From Jaapia argillacea MUCL 33604 (Eukaryota; Basidiomycota; Agaricomycetes; Jaapiales; Jaapiaceae), in NCBI GenBank assembly GCA_000697665.1, contig KL197711.1, forward strand, positions 1,112,761 through 1,176,760: a DNA stretch of 64,000 nucleotides, in the 5' to 3' direction. Below the pieces are notes generated by a model. The model saw nothing but the letters and a program-made list of their open reading frames with translations, was not told the DNA's origin and made no database searches. Position numbers and translations under genes: made by a program. Positions 36,416 to 48,386 of the stretch are shown here, one piece after another; within the stretch, counting starts at the first letter, position 1, and each line of letters opens with the position of its first letter.

Positions 36416-39085
36416 TTACACACCCTTGATGCCAAGCTCCTCAGCGATGATGAGCGCGGCCTTCTCGCCGATGACCAAAGCCGTAGAATATGTGTTCTGT
36501 CCAAAGCCAAGTTAGAGACACCATCAGACCGTCCGAAAGGGAAAATTGAACTCACAGCCGAAACGTTGGCGGGACAAATGGACATATCCGCGACTTTAAG
36601 ATTTTGAACACCATAGACATTCAACTTAGAGTCGACGACACCGCCCTGTTCACGGGGTTTCATGGAACAAGTTCCGAGCTGAAGAGTTCAGTTAGCGCAG
36701 CTCCTACAAGTCTCAATTCATTGACAACTTACCCCATGCCATGCAGTTTGCACTATGCACAAGGATCGGTTAAGTAAAATAATTTGTCTAGGTTACTAGC
36801 GGCTCACCGAAATCACGGGTATACTTGTCGATGGCTTTCTCGTCCTCGGCGGTATACTCGATGTTCTCACTATCGATCGACACCGGTCCATCCTGGGCCT
36901 TGCACAAAGCTTTGCTATCCTCCTTGAAAACGGGGTGGGCTGTTGTAACTTCGCCTCTATAGGAGGCCATACGCCGAGCGTATTCCCGTGATTTCTTGTA
37001 ACCCCAGTTCAAGATGGCGAGATCGGGTTTGCTGTTCGGAATAAGATGATCAGTGTCCAAGAAAATTAAGTTATGCAACAAGAACGAACTTGTTTAGGTA
37101 TGCGGGGTCGTAATCCGGCGCGGCCGAGACGTCATCCTTGTCCTTGATGTGAATGTGTCCATTCGCGACAGGGTATTCCTGGAAAGAGACGTTGAGAACA
37201 GCGACATCCGGAGAAACCGATATACATACGACGAAGTATCCAACGGCATAGTATTTGGCGGGTGGGACCATGGTCGGGTCACCGACGAACCTATCCGGAG
37301 AGTCAGTTCCCGAACCCAGCATCTCTCATGGAATGGGGCTACCCACATGGAAACGGGACCCATCCACATGACGGGCTTATCAGGAGCATTTTCAAAATAC
37401 TCCTTCCACCTCGGTTCGAAGTCAGGACCAATCTGCTTGAGTTCCTCTGGTGATGGTCGCAACTTGATACCGGCGTCCAAGGCGCTATGGAACACAGCAG
37501 GAATAAACGGCTGATCTTCTTCTATACTGGGTAAGGAACACATACTTGGATGCCATCATGCCCGTGCCCTCTTTGGCCCAGATCGATCCCCATTCTATGA
37601 GCGGGGAGCGTGAGGACGGCGAAACTCGGCGAGGATGGGGGATGGACTCACTGCTGATATCGTCAACATTACTCCTGACGATGCCATCAAGAGTCTCAGC
37701 ATCCGCCGATGCAACGTAAGGGGAGAAGATGACGTTATGATCTACCGACAGCTTCGTTAGGCCCATCGCTTGGTATCAGTGAGAAGAAGATGCAAACCTT
37801 GATAATACTCTCCCACACCAGGAAGATCTACTACTTGTTCAACTCCAACCTTCTCAAGGACAGATTTTGCGCCAATTCCTGGAAAAGGGGCAGAGTTCAG
37901 AACCCACGGCGAACTGAGCAGTCTTGAATTTGCGAAAAAAAAACCCACCAGACCTCTCCAGAACCTGTGGGGACCCAAAAGTGCCACCGGCAACAACTAC
38001 CAGACGGGTAGCCTTAACAACGTGAACATCTGAGCAAGCGTTCGGCCGGAAGCGAAGGTTGTACGAGAATTCTACGCCGGTAGCCTTGCCATTTCTTCGC
38101 AGAGAAATCAGAGGGAAGTTCTAGTGGGAGGTGGAACAATAATCACTTACTCGATAACGACGCGCTTGACGAGAACACCAGTTTCAATTTGCAGATTTTT
38201 ATTGTCCGCCTGATTGTAAAGGAAGTGGTGAGGTACGTCGGAACGGCGTCCAGTCTTGCTATCAATCCACCTGAGTTCGCGAAGAGTATGAGTACCTCGT
38301 GACGGACAATGATCAAATGGCTTTACGAACTTTTGCCAGCGCCCGTAGCCGTTGATATCAAACAAGCCGTTAGGATCAGTTAGCGAACTGCGGGTCTTGT
38401 CGTACTGTTCCGCAACACCGAGGTATTCCTTGCCAATATTGGTGTAGGCTCCGCCGTACGAAACTTTGAGGGGACCGGAATAACCGTGAGTCTCTTCGCC
38501 TTCCTTCACTTGGTAGGTCTCCGTCTACATGACACCATATCAATGATTAAGAAGCAGAACAAGGGGGAATCGCCCACCTTCTTGAGCAGGGGAATGAGCT
38601 CTTTCGAGCTCCAGCCTTCGTTTCCGTACACGGTTTCCCAATCGTCATAATCGGAAGCGGCAGCTCGAGTGTACATCGTGACTGTGACCGAACTTAGCCG
38701 AACACCCAACCGATGAATGGAAAGTTCACTTACAGTTGACGCTGGATCCTCCCCCGAGACATTGTCCACAAGGAACGACGAGGGATCTGCCCAATAACTC
38801 CTTGCTAGGGTTGCCAACATAGAACCTGACAGTCTTGCTATCGGGACTAAGATGGCTCAGATACCGAGCAGGCTGTACATGGAAAAGATCATCTTTGGTG
38901 TGAGGGCCGGCCTCCAAGATGAGTATTTTGAGTGACTTGTCGGCAGCAGCGAGGCGACCAGCGATGACGCCAGCGGCGGTTCCACCTGAGCATAAGTGAT
39001 TGTTAGCACCGATGCGCGTCTCAAAGCCACTAAACAAACCTCCAACAAAGATGATATCGAAAGCTGATTCGCTAATGGGCGACAT
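36416..39085 (-). CDS. AOX1: GMC oxidoreductase, methanol/alcohol oxidase type
   Basis: FAD-dependent oxidase of primary short-chain alcohols, producing aldehyde and H2O2. From the ATG at 39085 (MSPISESAFDIIFVGG) an intron splits the Rossmann motif, giving GGGTAAGVIAGRLAAAD and ILILEAGPHTKDDL. Next come VPCGQCLGGGSSVN, FTMYTRAAASDYDDWETVYG, and then the substrate-domain stretches. The conserved GMC active-site pair is visible: His in QTAWHGLGTCSMKP and Asn in MSICPANVSANTYS. About ten introns interrupt it, and it ends EELGIKGV at 36416-36418. Sequence is closest to basidiomycete methanol oxidases involved in lignocellulose attack and methanol recycling, but aryl-alcohol activity cannot be excluded. 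No C-terminal peroxisomal SKL-type signal is seen. Confidence 0.9.
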
Positions 39086-40518
39086 CTCTACAGGAGGGGC
39101 GAAGTGGTGCAAGAGTTACAAAGACAGATGGGGTTCAAATTGAGAGCAAGTTCAAGATGATCGATGCGGGGGACAAGCAGACTGGATATCTTATAGCACT
39201 TTACATGGCTCAATCGAGAACTCGGTTATCCAAAAGAAGGAGAGGGATGCTTCGAATCTGGTGGTTCCCTATGGAAATCCTTCATCCCAATGATCAATGT
39301 TCGCCTCGATGCCCGATGGTACATTCCGCCGACCGGTGAACGAGCTGCCACTAAGAAACAGCTCGAGATTTCGAGGAACAGGAGAGGTAAGCAAGAATGC
39401 CGGCTGATGCGGGGGACCCACTGATGCAGGCAGAGAAAGTCCAAGAGAAGCTACCGAGACAAATTCAACGTAAATGCATTAAAATCAGGGTGGTCAACGG
39501 TTGCCCAATCCGGGCGTGTGGCGTTTGCATCACCGCATGGCGCCTTCAAGTCGTTCCTCCCAACCACCTCCAAGCCAACTACCAATAATTCCTCGCGACG
39601 ATTTGTACCTCCAACAATCATGCACGAGATAAACGCCACCAGTTGATATCCCAATAATAGCAGCGTTTGCTTCCGAGCTCGCGACTCACACGTGAGGAGG
39701 TCTCGGACTAGCCGATCAGAAAGGTGGTGTACAAAACCATTTGCAAAAAAACTGAGCGCAGCCCCGAGATTCTGGACAGCTCCAACGCGACCCGTAACCA
39801 GAAGATCCACAATTCGTCCTGGAAGTTGGCGAGGAGGGACACGCTTGCCGCGAGTGGCAGCATCACTTGCCGACCTCCTGCTACCCCGTACCTGGTGTTG
39901 AAATTTCCCCGCATTTCTTCATTTAAACAACAGGCTAGTGGCCCAGGCGAGTTTGCAAAAGACCAGAATATCGAAAAGCGAACCGGCGGGATGGTCGGTT
40001 TACAAGGCAGCTGAGCAGGGGGAGGGTGATAAGCAGAAGAACGGATCAGAGAAGATGGATGACAAGAAGAACGCAAGTCCACCGCGGATTGCCGCAGAGC
40101 GAGTTGGACGTAAGTCACGTAAGATACGGCTACCAAGTGGATACCTCGGACTTGGACGTGAAGTTGGCTGAGGTTGGCTCTGTCGAACCTTCGCCAAAAT
40201 CTCATCTCGGTTTTCGTCTATTCCGTTTGCAGAGCCAGCCGATTGGTCAGGGTCAGCAATCGGGAAGCTTCTTTACGGAATGGGAGCGATCTAAGCGTCA
40301 ATCTCTGTCTCAATTCGTGAACTTCCTCACAAGACCACCTTCGCTCTTGGTGAAACCCATGGCAAAAAAAGAAATCAAAACGTCGGCGCGCCCAGTATAT
40401 ATCTAAGTCCATTCTTCCTACTTCCCTCCCCGTCATCCTCTTGTCCCCCCTCCTCCTCCTCTTGTGATATCTCGCTCCCTCGCCTCCCCTGTACCATAGG
40501 CTCAGAGCTCTGATCGAC
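39086..40518. other. Intergenic region between the alcohol oxidase and DUF6534-like gene A
   Basis: About 1.4 kb between divergent genes. It should hold both promoters. A minus-strand open frame of 165 codons at 39708-40205 lacks domain content and is probably chance. No repeat or RNA gene was seen. Confidence 0.45.
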
Positions 40519-42321
40519 ATGAACCCCGCCGAGATCGCGTGCGTCGCCACTGTCTGATTACCTTCTCCTTGTCCCACAGCTGATCGCGTCGCGTCGAACA
40601 GACATGGACCGGCCTTGATTGGCCTGTTCTTCAACATCCTTCTGTTTGGGATCATGACCACCCAGACATTCCTATACTTCCACCAGTTCAAGAAGTAACC
40701 CGTTCCCTCCCTTGCTCTTTCTGCTTTCTTAACCTCCTGCATTTCAGGGATCGAGTCTGGATGAAAGTCTATGTGCGTAATTTTGTTGACGCACTCAACT
40801 GCTGAGGAACTGACTTCACCTCAGGTTGCGGTTCTCTATGCTGCCGATATGTTGAACGTTATTTTCGACTGCATATGGATCTACCAAGCCTTGATCCTCA
40901 ACTTTGGGAACATCCCATACCTTGGTGTAGCCAACTGGGGTGAGTGATCCGCCGGTCCATTCTAGTCGTAGGAGGCTAATCTTCTCTCTTTGCAGTCTTC
41001 GCAACAGGTACATTATTCTCTCAGCAACATGGTCCGGTGCAAATCTGACACCCGTCGTTTCACAGATCCCGCAACCACAGCTATCATCGCCACGATGGTG
41101 CAGCTCTTTTTCGCATGGCGGGTCAAGGTTCTGACAGGCAATTGGTTCATTGTGACAATCATCTTGTCTTTCGCAATTGCATCTGGATGTACGTGTCCTC
41201 CTCTGCTAAGCGATGTTGTTGCTGACAGTTGACGCTTTCAGGTGGAGGTCTCGGGTATGTCCCGTACTATTATTTGATTTTCCTCATTGTTGGCTGACGA
41301 CCACATTTTCAAATCTTTGCATTGCAGAACGTACGTACCGTATTATCAACCGCCATCTTGTGCATCTCACTGACCCCTCACTAATAGCGCGATCGCTGTC
41401 GGCATTGTACCAGAATTCATTCACTTCCAGGATTTCCGGGTAATTGTCATCGTCTGGCTTATTTCGACCGTTGTTTGCGACGTTATTATCACCGCCTCGC
41501 TCACATGGCATCTGGTAAGCCCCATCTCTGAGAAACTTCGCCGGCCACGGACTTGCGGCTTATTCCCCCCTCCGCGTTTTAAGAAATCACACCGCACTGG
41601 TTTCCCAGCTACTGATGACGTCGTCAACAAGATCATTAGATGTGAGATTTCCTCGTGCATCGCAGTATCAATCGAACTGCTAATTCTGACACTTTGCTAT
41701 TCTAGTGACTGTGCAGACAGGAATGATGACAGCTATTCTTGCCATCGTCGATCTTGGCGTCTATCTTGGTAACGTAAGTGGCTGCTTCTCGATCTTAAAT
41801 GAACTGTGGCTGATTTTGGCCTTTGCACAGCCCACTGGCCTGTAAGTTTCGCCTTTTGTATGAAGCTGCTACAGATCTGAAGCTGATGTACATGTGACGC
41901 TAGTCATCTGGCATTCAACTTCCCTCTTTCGAAACTCTACACCAATTCCCTCATGTCGACACTCAACTCGAGGTCGGGATGGAAATACAACCGTACTACC
42001 GAGCCCAGTCAAGATCCTGCCAGCAGAGATGTCGTTTCACGCAAGGTATGTACCAAACCAAACCTTCGTCTGATACGGTGACTTATGTTTCCCGATTCCC
42101 CTCCTCAGGATGTTCTCAACTTATCGCAAGCCGGACGCCCAGAGGTGAGTTTCGTTTGACCTATTCTCACCCAACACTTCCTGATTCTTCGATCCTGCCA
42201 GGTCTTTGTGCACGTCGAATCACACCAAATGGTCGATATGGACAACAAGACACAGACCTACTACTCAGACGCGGAGGAGCATCCCGTTCGAGGATACGAG
42301 ACTAAGGGTTCAGCGGTGTAG
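40519..42321 (+). CDS. DUF6534-like multi-pass membrane protein, paralogue A
   Basis: Seven-helix-like fungal membrane protein of a large basidiomycete family; function unknown. From the ATG at 40519 (MNPAEIA, a 20-nt exon) it splices at 40602 to HGPALIGLFFNILLFGIMTT. It continues with TFLYFHQFKKDRVWMKV, YLGVANWVFATDPATTAII, VQLFFAWRVKVLTGNWF and AVGIVPEFIHFQDFRVIVIV. WHLKSHRTGFPATDDVVNKI and LAFNFPLSKLYTNSLMSTL follow, then a polar tail ending at the TAG at 42319-42321. It is cut into many tiny exons: 40996-41007 (12 nt), 41242-41254 (13 nt), a possible 3-nt exon at 41328-41330, and 41831-41841 (11 nt). The paralogue at 43423-45327 faces it tail to tail. A role in sensing is guessed for the family but not shown here. 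Confidence 0.88.
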
Positions 42322-43422
42322 ATATCCCTCCTTTTCTCCCCTTCCATATTATGTCGCTGTACACACTTGGTCTTTTCTACATTCACTTCAAGATTCCCTT
42401 TTTCACGAGAGTTGTACGGATAGAACAGAATGAGTACATACTTACTATTGTCTTGCGTTACCCGCATAAAATAATGCAGTGACCTCGTCTTCATTACAAT
42501 AACCTGCCTCCTTGAGCAAGATAATGTCCACAATCCACAAGTACCATCAACTTGGTGTAGTAAGTGTGGTTTCTCTCGCGACGCACAAATGGGGCGATCC
42601 TTGGCTTCCCACTCGGCCATCCGAAGAAGTTCCCCTCCATCGCTGAATGATAGATACACCGAGAATACAGCCCTGACAATATATTCAGATCTGGGATATC
42701 AAGGCTCGCAACGGCGGCGGCACCCAAGCAAAATGAACGGCAGTCGGACAATCCTTCTCCCAACGTCCAACATGAGTTTCCACGAGGTTCGGAGACGGGA
42801 GCGCGTAAAAACCTCGGAGACGACCATTCTTGGGAAGAAGGAACACCGACGTAAAGAAGTAGTGCTGCATCACGACCAAGCCAAGCGACTGAATAAGATG
42901 AGAACTTGGTCGATTGTTGTCGATGACTCTTGGCCTGTCGGCTTGAGGACCGAGGGATGCGAGGCACGCAGGAGATAACACGAGGACGTTGTGGTGAAAT
43001 CAAATATCAGACCAGGACAATCGCCAAATGATGATCTCAGTCTGGGTCGTCGATCTTCGCAAAGGCTTGTTGACATGACGTCCAATCCTCTTTTGTTTTT
43101 GAAATCTCGAAAGTAGGATGGCGCGACAACGTGGTGATTGGTTGCGGTCACAAGGTTTGGTGGTGGTGGTGGTTGATCAAAGAGGAAGGTGCTGATTTTG
43201 CTCGCTATAACAAATACGAGGGAAGTATTTTACAATTAAAGTTGAGGTATGTTGACCCGATCGCTGGACTGACAGTTGAGTGATGGACTGAGCCAAGTCA
43301 TGGAGTGTCCGCCATTTGACCCTCCGTATGATTATCGCTGACCTTGAACCCTGGGATACACTAAGTCTCGGAGGGATACAGGAAAAGATGGACGTACCTC
43401 CCAACCCGAAGGAATTATACGA
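42322..43422. other. Convergent 3' spacer between the DUF6534-like paralogues
   Basis: About 1.1 kb between two stop codons. Only shadow frames are present (for example 42494-43003 minus). No gene is seen. Confidence 0.45.
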
Positions 43423-45327
43423 TCACACGACAGAAGTCTCTGAGGGCGTCGAGCCAGTACGGGACCACCCCTTCTTCTCCTTGAAGGTGACCGGCGCTGG
43501 TATCGGGGAAGAGAAGAAGTTGTCACCTTTCTTGTCAGGATCTCCGTTGAGGTCTGTGGTTTGATTTGTCTCAACATGTACGAATACCTGTTGTTGACTT
43601 AAGTGTGAATAAATCAAATAGAAGACTACTGATTCTGATACGTACTCCTGATCGTGCACCAAAGTCGACAACCTCCGACTGAAAGATTGGTGAGCGATAT
43701 CCAAAATCCCAGGAACGGCGGCAGTAGGGCCGAGTGCGCCGTTGAGAGAGGGTCACTCACTCTGTTCCGGGTGAGGGCTTCATTTGGCATAGTCCGCAGG
43801 TTGATGTTGTTCTGACCGCTGCTGGGGTCTGTGTTCCTGGAGAATTTCCAACCGTTGCGAGAGTTGAGCGTCGACATCAGAGTGTTGGTGTAGAGTTTCG
43901 CCAAAGGGAAGTTGAACCCGAGGTGCCTGCAGGGAGGTCGCTGAATCAATGAAGGATCGGAAGTGTAAGGGGAGGAAAAACTGACAGGCCGGAATCCTGA
44001 AGGAGAATGGAGAAATGATTTAGGATCAATGGTATAGGGGTTATTCTGATGTAACTAACGCTTGCGAGGAAAGCAATGAGGTCCGCGATGGCGATTAGGG
44101 CAGTAATCATGCCAGTTTGAACAGTCACTGGGTGATAAGATCGTCAACATGACAGTGAAGAAACTATAAAAAAGGAACTTACAGCGAATGATCTTATCCA
44201 CGAACTGATCTGTCGCTGCAAAACCTGTCTTGTGACTGCGCTGAATAAAACCGTCAGACGAGGATGGAACACCCAGCTATACGCATATTCTCACAAGGTG
44301 CCAGGTCATGATACAAGTGATGACTGCGTCGCACAAGGCGGAACACGCCAGCCATATAACAACAATAACTTGGAATTTCTGAAAGTGAACGAATTCAGGT
44401 ACAATGCCGACAGCGATGGCGGTCCCTTGAAGACGAGTGAGACGACGATGCATTTGTACGTTTGGCAGACGAGAAGCGAAACCTACCGATACCGCCGACT
44501 ATGAAAATGACGTGAGATGTTGGAATATGGAACAGAGGGAAGGATCACGAACACATCTGCGCCAATGAAAGGAATGCCACAAGCAACCACGCCCAGACGT
44601 TCGAGGTCAAGACTTTGATTCTCCAGGCGAAAAAAGATTGTACAAGGAACGCAATTATCGCCTGTAGCAACTGGTCAGCTAAACCGTTCAAATTCCTTTC
44701 TGTCAGAGCCCACCGTAATTGCAGGATCTTCGGCGTGTTGATGTGTTTGTTAATGGCTCATGAAGCTGGGGGGCGCAAACGTACCAGTAGCAAACACTAT
44801 GGGAGGGGGTGGGGACTAATTAAACAGACATACACCAAAGATAATGGAACCGTCGCTTACCCCAATTCGCGCTCTCGAGTGCGGTAACATTTCCTGGAAT
44901 GATAGTGTCACTTTATTGGAGGTCAGAAAATAGGACAAAGGTGCCAACCAAATTGTACGATGATGGTATCGTACAACCACGCGCAGTTCAGCACAGTGTT
45001 CGCTGTATCCGCAATAAAAAGAACCAAAACCTGAGGAGGGATTAGTTGGATCAACCCAGTACGCCGTTAGTAAAGAGACGCACGAATGCCCGCATCCAGA
45101 GCTTGTCGCTGCAGCAATGGTTCAGAACGACGCCCCCACCTGATGATATGGCTTACCTCTTGTACGCATTGAAATACACGAATGTCTGCGTGATCATAAT
45201 ACCGTACAGCAATATGTTGAATATGATGCCGATGAAGGCAGGACCATGTCTACAAGAATGGCGAGGCTAGGATCACAGTCGGGGAGGGGAGATTGAAAAC
45301 ATACACAGGGACGGCCGGAGATGTCAT
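43423..45327 (-). CDS. DUF6534-like multi-pass membrane protein, paralogue B
   Basis: Paralogue of the gene at 40519-42321, reading toward it. It begins around an ATG at 45327 (MTSPAVP) and continues with HGPAFIGIIFNILLYGIMIT. The first junction is unsettled because the phase fits only if an earlier acceptor is used. Conserved blocks include ANWVFATDPAITAIIAFLVQ and AIAVGIVPEFVHFQKFQVIV. TGMITALIAIADLIAFLAS and LGFNFPLAKLYTNTLMSTL follow, then a polar tail ending SETSVV at 43423-43425. Microexons recur: 44785-44796 (12 nt), 44714-44727 (14 nt) and 44487-44498 (12 nt). The 12-nt exon at 44785-44796 and the 12/13-nt exon before TAIAVG sit at the same places as in paralogue A. Confidence 0.85.
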
Positions 45328-46067
45328 CGTTCTCTTGCCACTGGCCAGGTGTCGAAAGAAAAGAAAGAGAGGAGTCCCTGAAATGTCAGGAAAAGCAGAA
45401 CCAGCTAACAAAAAAGTTCCCCCCTTATGTTTAAGAGAGATTTACAGTAATTTCATCTTTCAGCAATCATTTGTTCGCTGTGATCGGTGGCCAGTGCGTG
45501 GTTTCTCTGGGTATAATCTTGACCCATGCCGGGTACTGGCATCAAGAACGGAAGATGTCAAGAGATTGCCCCGCATTACTAATTCGACATTACAGATCAT
45601 ATCCCTCCTGATAACAGAGTGATGTCTGGCGGTGTGTCTGCCCCGCAGAGATGGCACGTCGGACCTCGTGGTCGCTATTAATGAGACAATGATCTCCGCC
45701 GACTTGCAAGACAGACATATCCAACGAGGACGCATCCCAAGGTGAAGGAGGAACGTCCCAACTCGGGCGGTGGTTGGTCTGCCAAAAACTTTTGCAGCTC
45801 GGTTATTTTCGTGCCGGTCTGATTGTGTGGCCGACGGTTTGCAAGATCAAAATCAGGCTGAGCGACGAATGGGGGGGGGGAGATCGTCGGCGAGCCAGTA
45901 AGAAAGATGGCCAGCTGGCAGGATGAGCGGCATGATAGTAGATAGCAAGGAACACAGAACAACTCCTAATCGGACAAGATGAGATACATCCGCGACTCAG
46001 CCACATCGGACCCTGACTTGGGACGATTGGTGACCGACGCCTCGGGACACTGCACTCCGTCTTGATC
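45328..46067. other. Promoter region between DUF6534-like gene B and the p34 gene
   Basis: About 740 bp between divergent start codons. It contains a run of ten G near 45868-45877. No gene or other element is recognised. Confidence 0.45.
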
Positions 46068-47602
46068 ATGGTACATGCAAGAGCTTGTCGGATTCTCACA
46101 ATATCCTCATCTATAGAGCACGCCAGGCTCTTCATACAACGTACGCCAGCACCAAGCTACTTGATAACCTGACACTGACAATCTTTCAGGAATCAAGGAG
46201 TTGTCGGAAGACGAGTCTGACCTTCCAGATGAGGGGCTAATACCTTGGACCATCTCCAACAAGTACTACACTGCCGATGTGCATTTCGAGACAATCGAAC
46301 TTCACAAGTGGTCTTCACATAATGCACAGGACGTTCCAGCAGTTATATTCCTCTGGGCTCACGGAGAGGTAAGTCATCAACTACCATGCCACCGACCTCA
46401 CATCTAACGCGAGAAGTGCGATAGCCATTTCGGGACCATGTTCCCTACATTGCTCGGGAACTCGCCCATCATGAACCGGAGGTTTCCCTAGCCGTCAAGT
46501 TTGGATCCTCGCAGGTCACCGAGCAAACTCAGGAGGAGGGAGTTGATGAATTTCTTGCCGATCACGGATTTGAGTATGTTGATGGTAGTCAATCGATCTC
46601 GCAGGGTCCAGTTTCCAACGAGCTCATCGACGATAGACACGCTGGTGAGTTTATTCTGACGGGAGTCAAACTGTATGGTCTCTGATGGCTGGTATAGTCC
46701 CGGGTCTTCCACGAGTCATCGACGCCCTCAGTACGATCATGTGGCCATCCATGGTTCAATCTCAGGGTAGTGGAACACTCGGGCTTCGAAGCCGCGAGCT
46801 GTTGGACTGGGCACGTAGAGAAGACGAAGAAGACGGCCTCCGCTCCTTCGCAAGCTCAGAAGATCATACACTAGAAGGAGGAGCCGTCGAATCAAAGACT
46901 CGTATGAGGAAGGAAATGGAAGAACTAGAGAATTGGCTTCGAGAGGACAGTGATCCCTGGGCCAATGTCGAATCTCCGGACGCCCTCCAGCCCGTAATCG
47001 TCACGCCAGATGCAAACACGTCGTGGCCACCCCTTGATGCTGTCGACGACAATAATGAAGCTTGGCGCGACCAGGGCCGGTTTGACGACGACTTTACTGC
47101 CTTTGTCTCCGCTCCTGACTACGCCTCCGGAAGCTCATCACCCGCCAGGTTGGCCTTTGATGAAGACAGACTTGCTCCTACGCACACAAGTCCAACTTAC
47201 CATTCCCTTGGTTCAATGTCTGACTTTGGCGACGATGAAAACAACGACACAGATCTGCCAACCAAGGAAGAGATCGAAGCGACATCTCGGCGGATATTTG
47301 GATCTATCCCATTATCCCCTTCACACTCGGGTACTCCCACAGGATTCAGTCGCCTGCCATCCCAATCTGATGTCCTTCCGATGGACGACACTGATCTTCA
47401 CGCCTCAACATCAGCAGATGACTACGATATGGCACCGTTCGATTTGTCACAAGTCATGACTACGCTTCAGTCAATGAAAGCAGAGATTGCGGGAATGGAT
47501 GATGAACAAGAGAGGAGAAGGGCCGCCGCCAAGGTCGCGTTAGGGTTGGTCTATGGGTTGGAGGGACCTTCTTCGAATCAATCCAGTGGCGAGAAGACGT
47601 AG
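46068..47602 (+). CDS. IRC6: Alpha/gamma-adaptin-binding protein p34-like (AAGAB/Irc6)
   Basis: Likely chaperone for assembly of clathrin adaptor complexes AP-1 and AP-2. Four exons (46068-46140, 46190-46368, 46425-46644, 46698-47602) give 458 residues, joined in frame at every intron. The N-terminal GTPase-like fold opens with ACRILTISSSIEHARLFIQR. LIPWTISNKYYTADVHFE and PAVIFLWAHGE follow. The C-terminal part carries the helix RKEMEELENWLREDSDPWAN. The end (MTTLQSMKAEIAGMDDEQER, then RAAAKVALGLVYGLEG) matches the p34 C-terminal module. The middle is acidic and Ser/Asp-rich. The start at 46068 gives the expected short leader before the first beta-strand. Confidence 0.82.
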
Positions 47603-48386
47603 CCCGGGGAGTCGCCTTGAATGTCATTTCAAACTGAAGTTGTAGACTGATGATGCACGTTACTTTTGGTTGTCTGATCACTGATGAAATAGTACACTTC
47701 GATCGCAGGGACACGAGGGATATCTGTATATCGGTGGATATTCTCGCTTCGTGAACCCATCCATGTTCATCACGAAACCATGGTCTTCGACGATTGCCAA
47801 TACCTGGGGTCGTCGACGTTATCTTGCCGGTCAGTTTGAGATGATGATGATCAATGGACGACCCTGTAAATCTATCTCTTCTGGCTGCCTCGTGGATGAC
47901 CCCGAGTTGATGTGCTACGCCCACGGCCTTCTTCCACAATTGGCCCCTTTCTTTGTGCATTTCCTGGTCGTCACCTCCGGGGAGCAACGGTGTCATCGGG
48001 ATGGTGCCAACAACTTTTGTCCACTGTGCATCCCGTAGTTCCCCCATCTCGCTCTCGATGGTCTGCTGAATCTATGAACTGGAGCATCGGACGTCGAGGG
48101 GAGATGAGACGATCCACAGAACGTCTTGCGACCAAAGGAGCAGACGCTTTAGTGTCGTATGAGAGCATACTACAAGGATTGGAACCCCCACCGAGTGAGG
48201 CCTTGCGCGGAATACGACACACTTATCATCACGTATCCAACACAAGTGAACGCCCTCCGGCACAAGATGAAGTAGCAAAGTAATAAATCGAATACAAAAG
48301 TCAATGCAAAGAGTACACACAATACATCACAAAGTTCCAATCACTTACACATTTCCTAACTTCCTTCCATCGCCCCAGCTCAAACA
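47603..48386. other. Convergent spacer between the p34 gene and CDC37
   Basis: About 780 bp between two convergent stop codons. Open frames on both strands overlap here (47460-48047 minus, 47751-48283 plus). Neither shows a recognisable domain or splice chain, so no gene is called, but a small gene cannot be excluded. Confidence 0.35.

Noticed and set aside
39708-40205. 165-codon minus-strand open frame
   Set aside because: No family resemblance and it lies in the divergent promoter gap; probably chance.
47460-48047. 195-codon minus-strand open frame
   Set aside because: Its right part is antisense to the end of the p34 gene and the rest shows no domain; the plus-strand alternatives here are no better.
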